A stretch of DNA of 64,000 nt from Geobacillus subterraneus (lineage in GTDB: Bacteria > Bacillota > Bacilli > Bacillales > Anoxybacillaceae). The notes beneath the pieces were generated by a model that worked only from the letters and a program-made list of their open reading frames with translations, did no database searches and was not told where the DNA came from. Positions 59,196 to 64,000 of the stretch are shown here, one piece after another (the stretch's first letter is position 1; each line of letters opens with the position of its first letter). The position numbers and the translations under genes are program-made. The stretch lies in assembly GCF_001618685.1 (NCBI RefSeq), contig NZ_CP014342.1:744001-808000 (forward strand). The letters are read 5' to 3'.

Positions 59196-59633
59196 TTATG
59201 GGCTGGCAATGAGGCGGCTGATCGCCGCATAATCCATATCGCTGCGCACGTTGTAAGCGCCAGGACGGATCGAGCGCGTCAGCCCATGCTTTTGCAAATA
59301 GTCATTGAACGAGCGGGCGCTGTCGATGATGCGGGCGGCCTCAAGCTCTTTGGCGAACGCTTCCGGCGTGTCCCCTTTTTCAATCACAAGGCGGTACACA
59401 TAAACGGTCTGCACGGATTGTTTAGGCGGCTGATCGGCCGGCGCTTTCGGTTGATTGCTTACGAGCTTGTCGTATTCGTCCTTCGCGACAGCGATGAGCC
59501 CGTGTTGTTTGAGAAACGCCTCGACGTCCGCCTCGGTCGGTGCAGCTGGAGGGGACGTGTAATATGCGGCGCCGATGAGCGATGTCGAAACAAGCAGGCC
59601 AAAGGCGAAAGAACGCATCGTCCGCTTCCTCAT
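59196..59633 (-). CDS. yqzC: YqzC-like membrane-anchored protein with MltG-type LysM-like domain
   Basis: 145 residues. Signal anchor (about 8-26), Pro/Gln-rich linker, and a C-terminal domain (about 80-144: LVIEKGDTPEAFAKELEAARIID, RPGAYNVRSDMDY) that looks like the LysM-like part of MltG/YceG. The catalytic MltG domain is absent, so a cell-wall binding or regulatory role is inferred. The ATG at 59633 follows AAGGAG; it overlaps the upstream gene stop (ATGA). Convergent with phoU. Confidence 0.75.
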   Translation of the reverse strand: MRKRTMRSFAFGLLVSTSLIGAAYYTSPPAAPTEADVEAFLKQHGLIAVAKDEYDKLVSNQPKAPADQPPKQSVQTVYVYRLVIEKGDTPEAFAKELEAARIIDSARSFNDYLQKHGLTRSIRPGAYNVRSDMDYAAISRLIASP

Positions 59634-59980
59634 CGCTGCAATCTCCTTATGGCCCGCTCGACCTCGGGAACAGTCAAGCCGGTCTCTTGCGCGATTTCAT
59701 CGAGCGGAAACCCTTGCTTATGTAAAAACAAGACGCGCCGATCCGTCGGCGACAATGCTCCGCCGCGGCGAGGGGAGGCCGGGCGCCGGCGCTCGGGGAT
59801 GAGCAGCTCTTCCTCGATGACTTGCAGCCGCTTTTTCATTTGGTACGTTTCTTGAGCGAGTGAAACAGTCAACTGGTCAATTTGTTCTTCGAGCGGTTTT
59901 AATTCGTCTTTGGCAAAAAATGAGACGATCAGCAAAAGAATTGATAAGGCCGCCAAGGCGATCATTGCGTATTCTACCAT
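59630..59980 (-). CDS. yqzD: YqzD-like small membrane protein with coiled coil and HTH-like tail
   Basis: 116 residues. N-terminal membrane helix (about 5-22), a coiled coil (about 28-62), then a basic linker and a C-terminal helix-turn-helix-like segment (PTDRRVLFLHKQGFPLDEIAQETGLTVPEVERAIRRL; given in parts only). The position next to a YqzC-like gene suggests YqzD. Function unknown. The ATG at 59980 follows GAGGAGGGAG on the minus strand; the two genes form a coupled pair. Confidence 0.75.
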   Translation of the reverse strand: MVEYAMIALAALSILLLIVSFFAKDELKPLEEQIDQLTVSLAQETYQMKKRLQVIEEELLIPERRRPASPRRGGALSPTDRRVLFLHKQGFPLDEIAQETGLTVPEVERAIRRLQR

Positions 59981-60060
59981 CGTATCTCCCTCCTCTTTTC
60001 ACTATATCATATCACTCCTTGTTTGTGGCCGGTGTTGTTGAAAAAGATGAAATTTAGAGG

Positions 60061-60089
60061 TGGAAATCACCACGAAAAAATGCTATCAT
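60061..60089 (+). promoter_or_regulatory. Promoter for rpmG
   Basis: TGGAAA (60061-60066), 17-base spacer, TATCAT (60084-60089) with an extended TGC before the -10; 43 bases before rpmG. Confidence 0.6.
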
Positions 60090-60131
60090 AGAAAGGTCTG
60101 ATTATATAAAGCACGTTTGGAGGGAAAAAAG

Positions 60132-60281
60132 ATGCGCGTGAACATTACATTGGCATGCACAGAATGCGGCGAACGCAATTACATTTCGTCCAAAAATAAA
60201 CGCAACAATCCAGAGCGTCTGGAACTGAAAAAATATTGCCCGCGGGATCGCAAAGTGACGTTGCACCGCGAAACGAAGTAA
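60132..60281 (+). CDS. rpmG: 50S ribosomal protein L33
   Basis: 49 residues, beginning [19 protein letters not shown]. Zinc-ribbon type L33 with Cys9, Cys12 and Cys36, but the fourth zinc position (39) is Asp instead of Cys, so it is between the C+ and C- paralogue types. The ATG follows GGAGGG with a longish spacer. It is too short for most ORF cut-offs. B. subtilis rpmGA is in the same neighbourhood. Confidence 0.95.
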   Translation: MRVNITLACTECGERNYISSKNKRNNPERLELKKYCPRDRKVTLHRETK

Positions 60282-60337
60282 GCAGTAGGAAGATCATTCC
60301 TGCTGCTTTTATCTTTATACAGAAAAGGGGGAGAACG

Positions 60338-60907
60338 ATGGATTGCAAACGGGAACTGCGCCGCCGGATGCTTGATCGTCTCCGGCAGCTCTCGGCGGCT
60401 GAGAAGCAGGCATACGACCGGCAAATTGCCGCTTATTTATACCGGTGGCCGCCATGGCAAGAGGCGCAAGTGATCGCCATTACGGTGGCCAGAGAGACAG
60501 AAGTGGATACGGTGCCGATCATTGAACAAGCTTGGCGGGAAGGAAAAACGGTCGGTGTGCCAAAATGCGACCCGCTGACGAAAACGATGACGTTCCGGCG
60601 CATTGCGTCGTTTGCTCAGCTCGAGAAGGCGTATGCTGGATTGCTCGAGCCGATCGAGGAACAAACCACGGCGATCGACCGTGATGAGCTTGACCTCATC
60701 CTCGTTCCGGGTGTATGTTTCACGAAAGCCGGCTACCGGATCGGTTATGGGGGTGGGTATTACGACCGGTATTTGCCGGGGGTGGCGGCGGTGACCGCGG
60801 CGCTCGCCTATTCGTTTCAAGTTGTTGAAGACATTCCGGTCGAGGGTCATGATGTCCCGGTGGAGTTTATAATTACTGACCAAGGGGTTATGCATTGTGG
60901 GCGATGA
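60338..60907 (+). CDS. yqgN: 5-formyltetrahydrofolate cyclo-ligase
   Basis: 189 residues. Converts 5-formyl-THF to 5,10-methenyl-THF with ATP. Conserved N-terminal KRELRRRML, LVPGVCF and the nucleotide-binding GYGGGYYDRYL (about 139-149). The ATG at 60338 follows AAAAGGGGGAGAACG. It overlaps the next gene by 11 bases. Corresponds to B. subtilis YqgN. Confidence 0.94.
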   Translation: MDCKRELRRRMLDRLRQLSAAEKQAYDRQIAAYLYRWPPWQEAQVIAITVARETEVDTVPIIEQAWREGKTVGVPKCDPLTKTMTFRRIASFAQLEKAYAGLLEPIEEQTTAIDRDELDLILVPGVCFTKAGYRIGYGGGYYDRYLPGVAAVTAALAYSFQVVEDIPVEGHDVPVEFIITDQGVMHCGR

Positions 60908-61673
60908 ATGGTGGTATGCCGCTGCTTCCGCCCTTGCGGCCGGCGGCGGGTGGCTGTTGCGGTTGCTGACCGTCTCGGGGGCGGCGGCGGCCGTTGGCGT
61001 TGGCACGCTGGTCGGGTGCGGCTTTTCTTGGGGCGGATTATGGTTGCTTGGTCTCTTTTTTGCCAGCTCCAGCTTCTTTAGCCACGCCGGGAAGCGGAAA
61101 AAGGCGAAGATGGCTGGGAAATTGGCCAAAGGCGGGCGGCGCGATGCTGTCCAAGTGTTCGCCAACGGCGGGGTGCCGGCTGTTTTGGCGCTGTTGGCGC
61201 TGTTGCGTCCTGACCCGGTTTGGAATGAGCTGTTCGTTGTCGCTGTCGCAGCGGCGAACGCCGACACGTGGGCGTCGGAAATCGGCGCTTTGAGCCGGCG
61301 CCCGCCGCGGGCATGGCCGAGTTTTCGTCCGGTGGAAGCCGGCACGTCAGGAGCGGTGACGCCCCTTGGCACGGCTGCTTCCCTCGCTGGGGCGCTGTTC
61401 ATCGCCGCTGCCGGCGCGCATTTCCTCCACGCTGCACCCTTTTTCACCATTGCGCTGTTTGGCTGGCTCGGCAGTTGGCTGGACACGTGGCTTGGCGCCG
61501 CTTGGCAGTCCGTTTATCGCTGTCCGGTATGTGGGGCAGCCACGGAACGGAAACGGCATTGCGGGCGGAAGACGATTCATGTGAAAGGATGGCGCTGGCT
61601 TGACAACGATGCGGTCAATGCCCTGTCGGTCGCCGGCGCGGTGCTCGCCGCCACGTTTGTGCTCGTACGCTGA
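60897..61673 (+). CDS. DUF92 family membrane protein
   Basis: 258 residues, about six membrane helices. Signature segments of the DUF92/TMEM19/VTE6 family: GGRRDAVQVFANGGVPA (about 82-98), ADTWASEIG (about 120-128) and GTSGAVTPLGT (about 148-158), and a Cys-rich loop (CPVCGAATERKRHCG). Plant members are phytyl phosphate kinases and others may act on polyprenol or CDP-type substrates, but the role in Bacillaceae is unknown. GTG start after CAAGGGG, inside the end of yqgN. Confidence 0.82.
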   Translation: MGDEWWYAAASALAAGGGWLLRLLTVSGAAAAVGVGTLVGCGFSWGGLWLLGLFFASSSFFSHAGKRKKAKMAGKLAKGGRRDAVQVFANGGVPAVLALLALLRPDPVWNELFVVAVAAANADTWASEIGALSRRPPRAWPSFRPVEAGTSGAVTPLGTAASLAGALFIAAAGAHFLHAAPFFTIALFGWLGSWLDTWLGAAWQSVYRCPVCGAATERKRHCGRKTIHVKGWRWLDNDAVNALSVAGAVLAATFVLVR

Positions 61674-61748
61674 TGAGTGCGTTTCATAATTAGAGAGAAA
61701 AAGGGAAAAAGAATAACGAACAGCTCATATGATGAAGGGGGAACAACA

Positions 61749-61928
61749 ATGAACAAATGGTCGTACTCGCTGTTGGCCGTTGCCGTCGGTTGGCTTGCTT
61801 ACCGTTACCGTTATCGGGTGGCCGATTGGGCGTTGCGCGTTCCGCCGCTGCGAAGACAGCTGATCCGGTTTGCGCTCAACATTCCTGCGGTACGCGGCAC
61901 GCTTGTTTCGCAAATGTTGCGTCCGTGA
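61749..61928 (+). CDS. yqgO: YqgO-like small membrane protein
   Basis: 59 residues. One N-terminal membrane helix (about 5-18) followed by a basic tail with helical repeats (RYRYRVADWALRVPPLRRQ). Similar to the short YqgO family of Bacillus; function unknown. The ATG at 61749 has GAAGGGGGAACAAC upstream. Followed by the HAD gene after 7 bases. Confidence 0.7.
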   Translation: MNKWSYSLLAVAVGWLAYRYRYRVADWALRVPPLRRQLIRFALNIPAVRGTLVSQMLRP

Positions 61929-61935
61929 GGCAACG

Positions 61936-62673
61936 ATGGAACGGTGGGAGGCCGTTTGGTTTGATTTGGACGAGACGCTCATTGACTATGAGCGGACGTT
62001 TTGCGCCGCCATCCGCCATTGTTTTCACCATTTTTTTTCGGCCGCTCCTGTTTCGTTTTCCGTTTGGTTTCCGATTTTTAAAGAGGCATGCGACCGGCAT
62101 TGGGACGACTACGAAGCCGGAACGCTGACGCGGCGCGCTTATCGCCGGGTTCGCTTTCTCGATGCGGCGCGCGCCTGTCAAATCGAAGCGGACGAAGAGA
62201 TGGCCGACCGGTTTCACGCCTATTTTGACGAGGCAGTGAGCCGATTTGCGGTTGCCTTGCCGGGCATGACCGATTTGCTTGGCCAGTTGCGTGCAGCCAA
62301 TGTGCCGCTCGGCGTAATTACGAACGGCAGCGGCGCCATTCAGCGTGGCAAACTGGCCGCCTGCGGCCTGCATCGCTTTTTCCGCAGCGATGCCGTGGTC
62401 ATTTCCGAAGAAGTTGGGTATAAAAAACCGGCGGCGGCGATTTTTCATTATGCTAGAAATAAGCGGCCATCCGAGCAGCTGGTATATGTCGGCGACTCGT
62501 GGAAGCTGGATGTAGAGGGCGCGCTTGGCGCCGGCTGGGAGGCCGTGTATTTTCGGCCGCGGCAACCGGCCCCCGTCGGCTCGTCTGTCCCGGTTTGCCG
62601 GACGGTCGGCGAGCTGGCCGTCCTGCTGCTCAATGGGCTTGGCCTCGTCGGAGAAAGGGAGAGGGGAACGTGA
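61936..62673 (+). CDS. HAD-superfamily hydrolase (YjjG/YfnB-like)
   Basis: 245 residues. HAD motif I DLDETLIDY (10-18), a helical cap (about 20-110), motif II TNGSG (about 132-136), motif III KKP and motif IV GDSWKLDVEGA. Closest in style to the YjjG-type pyrimidine nucleotidases of Firmicutes; the substrate is not known. The ATG at 61936 has only GTGAGG at short spacing. Its stop overlaps the gluP GTG start (GTGA), so the two are coupled. Confidence 0.87.
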   Translation: MERWEAVWFDLDETLIDYERTFCAAIRHCFHHFFSAAPVSFSVWFPIFKEACDRHWDDYEAGTLTRRAYRRVRFLDAARACQIEADEEMADRFHAYFDEAVSRFAVALPGMTDLLGQLRAANVPLGVITNGSGAIQRGKLAACGLHRFFRSDAVVISEEVGYKKPAAAIFHYARNKRPSEQLVYVGDSWKLDVEGALGAGWEAVYFRPRQPAPVGSSVPVCRTVGELAVLLLNGLGLVGERERGT

Positions 62674-63842
62674 TCGGAACGATGGATGTATTGTTTTGGC
62701 AGCTTGTTCATCTTTTGATTCGTGACGGCTACCGCATCGCGCGGATGTCCGAGCGCGGCGATGAAATATGGCTCGAATCGGGCCATTGGCGGAGCCCGAC
62801 GCTTGTCCGCCTCGTACGTGCCGATTTTGACTGGAGCCGGTCGCTGCGGCTCGATATCGAGTATACATGGCAATTCATCCGGCAAATGAACGGGCGGAAA
62901 ATCGGCAAAGGGGGTCGCGTCGTCAATGTATATGTGATGGCGTACCCGCCGGTCGACGATTGGGAATTTCTTATCGCCGAGCCGCTTCCGCTTTCCGGGG
63001 CGGCGGGTGGCGCGTTTCATACGCTCTTGATTCATAGCGGCAACACGGGCGAGATGCTGCCGCGGCTTGAGGAAATGACCGGCTCCCCGCTCCGCCCGGC
63101 GCCGCTCGTGGGGGAAGCCGATCCGTTTGCCGTCGCTGAACGTCTGAAACATGAGGTGCTGACAGAATGGCGCCGCCAGCGGGAGGAAGAGCGGCGCATT
63201 TTTGAGTATGGCAAGCCGGTGTTCACCCGGCTGTTGATCATCGTGCAAGTAGCCATGTTTCTCATTCTCGAATGGAGCGGCGGCAGCACGGACCCGAGCG
63301 TCTTAATCCGTTATGGCGCCAAGTTTAACCCGCTCATTGAAATGGGGGAATGGTGGCGCTTTTTGACACCGATGTTTTTGCATATCGGATTTTTGCATTT
63401 GCTGACTAACACGTTCGCTTTGTATTATTTAGGGTGGACGGTCGAGCGGCTGTACGGTTCGCTTCGATTTTTGCTCATTTACACAACAGCGGGCTTTTTT
63501 GGGACGTTGGCGAGTTTTTTGTTTACCCCGTCAATCTCTGCCGGGGCGTCTGGCGCCATTTTCGGATTGTTTGGGGCGCTCCTTTATTTCGGGACGGTAT
63601 ACCGGCACTTGTTTTTTCGCACGATGGGCATGAACGTGATCAGCTTAATTGTTGTCAACTTGCTGTTTGGCCTGCTTGTCCCCGGCATCGACAACGCCGG
63701 CCATATCGGCGGACTCATTGGCGGCTTTTTGGCGGCGGGCGCTGTCCATTTGCCGAAGCGCGCCGCTTGGCGGCGGCAGATGAAGGCGTTGGCCGCTGCG
63801 GCGCTGTTGGCCGCCGCCGGTTTATGGGCTGGCTTTCGCTAA
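62670..63842 (+). CDS. gluP: Rhomboid intramembrane protease GluP (YqgP)
   Basis: 390 residues. Large cytoplasmic N-terminal domain (about 1-180), then six or seven membrane helices of the rhomboid domain. The catalytic Ser294 (GASG) and His345 (GHIGG) are present, with the conserved W-R pair in the L1 loop (WWRFLTPMFLHIGFLHLLTN). In B. subtilis YqgP cleaves the Mg2+ transporter MgtE together with FtsH. GTG start after GGGAGAGGGG. Its TAA overlaps the stop of the gene on the other strand. Confidence 0.94.
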   Translation: MIGTMDVLFWQLVHLLIRDGYRIARMSERGDEIWLESGHWRSPTLVRLVRADFDWSRSLRLDIEYTWQFIRQMNGRKIGKGGRVVNVYVMAYPPVDDWEFLIAEPLPLSGAAGGAFHTLLIHSGNTGEMLPRLEEMTGSPLRPAPLVGEADPFAVAERLKHEVLTEWRRQREEERRIFEYGKPVFTRLLIIVQVAMFLILEWSGGSTDPSVLIRYGAKFNPLIEMGEWWRFLTPMFLHIGFLHLLTNTFALYYLGWTVERLYGSLRFLLIYTTAGFFGTLASFLFTPSISAGASGAIFGLFGALLYFGTVYRHLFFRTMGMNVISLIVVNLLFGLLVPGIDNAGHIGGLIGGFLAAGAVHLPKRAAWRRQMKALAAAALLAAAGLWAGFR

Positions 63843-64000
63843 GGAACTTGGATGAGCATCATTTTTTCGCCGTTTTTCGCCTCAAGCAAGATGAGGATTC
63901 GACGGTAATCTTTTTGAATCAAAATGAGCGGCATCGTGCTGCCGATCGGCGAGAGGATGGAACCATCCTCTTTTTTTATGCCGAGAACATACGATTTATA
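63839..64000 (-). CDS. Unknown protein, C-terminal end only
   Basis: 53 residues of open minus-strand frame up to the window edge. The amino-acid pattern (SPIGSTMPLILIQKDYRRILILLEAKNG) alternates hydrophobic and polar residues in a beta-rich way and looks like real protein, with no stop in the frame to 64000. No family recognised. The stop codon TAG shares bases with the gluP TAA. A plus-strand terminator for gluP lies within it, so it could also be an accidental frame. Confidence 0.5.
   Translation of the reverse strand, partial: YKSYVLGIKKEDGSILSPIGSTMPLILIQKDYRRILILLEAKNGEKMMLIQVP
63953..63977 (+). terminator. Terminator-like hairpin downstream of gluP
   Basis: GAGGATG/CATCCTC stem (63953-63959 with 63964-63970), GAAC loop, then T7. 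About 110 bases after gluP; it overlaps the putative reverse-strand coding end. Confidence 0.7.

Overview
The window is a stretch of chromosome from a thermophilic, endospore-forming Bacillaceae bacterium, most likely Geobacillus or a close relative. The G+C content is moderately high (about 55% by eye), the proteins are close to Bacillus stearothermophilus types (for example the DnaG N-terminus), and the gene order follows the Bacillus subtilis comEC-to-yqgP region closely. Sporulation genes (gpr, spoIIP, yqfD), the CIRCE/HrcA heat-shock system and PhoP, Zur, SigH and SigE type control sites support this. It is almost entirely core genome: about 70 genes, no tRNA or rRNA genes, no CRISPR array, no prophage and no intact transposon.

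Layout: 1-3.9 kb, 3' part of comEC, yqzM, holA and rpsT. 4-6.8 kb, the sporulation genes gpr-spoIIP-yqxA. 6.9-18.2 kb, lepA and hemW, then the heat-shock operon hrcA-grpE-dnaK and dnaJ-prmA-rsmE-mtaB. 18.5-20.1 kb, deoC and a convergent phosphate-type transporter. 20.2-30.5 kb, rpsU-yqeY, yqfC-yqfD-phoH-pgpH-ybeY-dgkA-cdd-era-yqzL-recO, ccpN and the PPDK regulator. 30.5-34.2 kb, a long leader and the macromolecular-synthesis genes dnaG-sigA. 34.3-47.4 kb, a membrane protein, cccA, trmK-nif3, ispH, cshB-nfo, a YitT-type protein, the zinc uptake operon znuC-znuB-zur, and ispG-yqfZ. 47.5-49.2 kb, a chemoreceptor gene that looks like an accessory insertion. 49.2-54.4 kb, yqgB, sodA, yqgE and pbpA. 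54.5-59.2 kb, the phosphate starvation operon pstSCAB-phoU. 59.2-64 kb, small membrane proteins, rpmG, 5-formyl-THF cyclo-ligase, a DUF92 protein, a HAD hydrolase, the rhomboid protease gluP and the tail of an unknown reverse-strand gene.

Control sites readable directly from the sequence include a perfect CIRCE before hrcA, four 11-bp-phased Pho repeats before pstS, a Zur box before znuC, a consensus SigE promoter before yqfZ, and a consensus SigH promoter with perfect Spo0A boxes before dnaG-sigA. Most transcription units end in clear intrinsic terminators, several shared by convergent genes.

The parts least explained by ordinary annotation are the ~780-base dnaG leader (SigH promoter, Spo0A boxes, a structured RNA-like segment and what looks like a tnpB-less IS200/IS605 remnant that may supply part of the dnaG ribosome-binding region), the ccpN start (frameshift or ATC start), and a 20-bp hairpin that buries the yqfC ribosome-binding site. 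I found no convincing new defence or biosynthetic system here.
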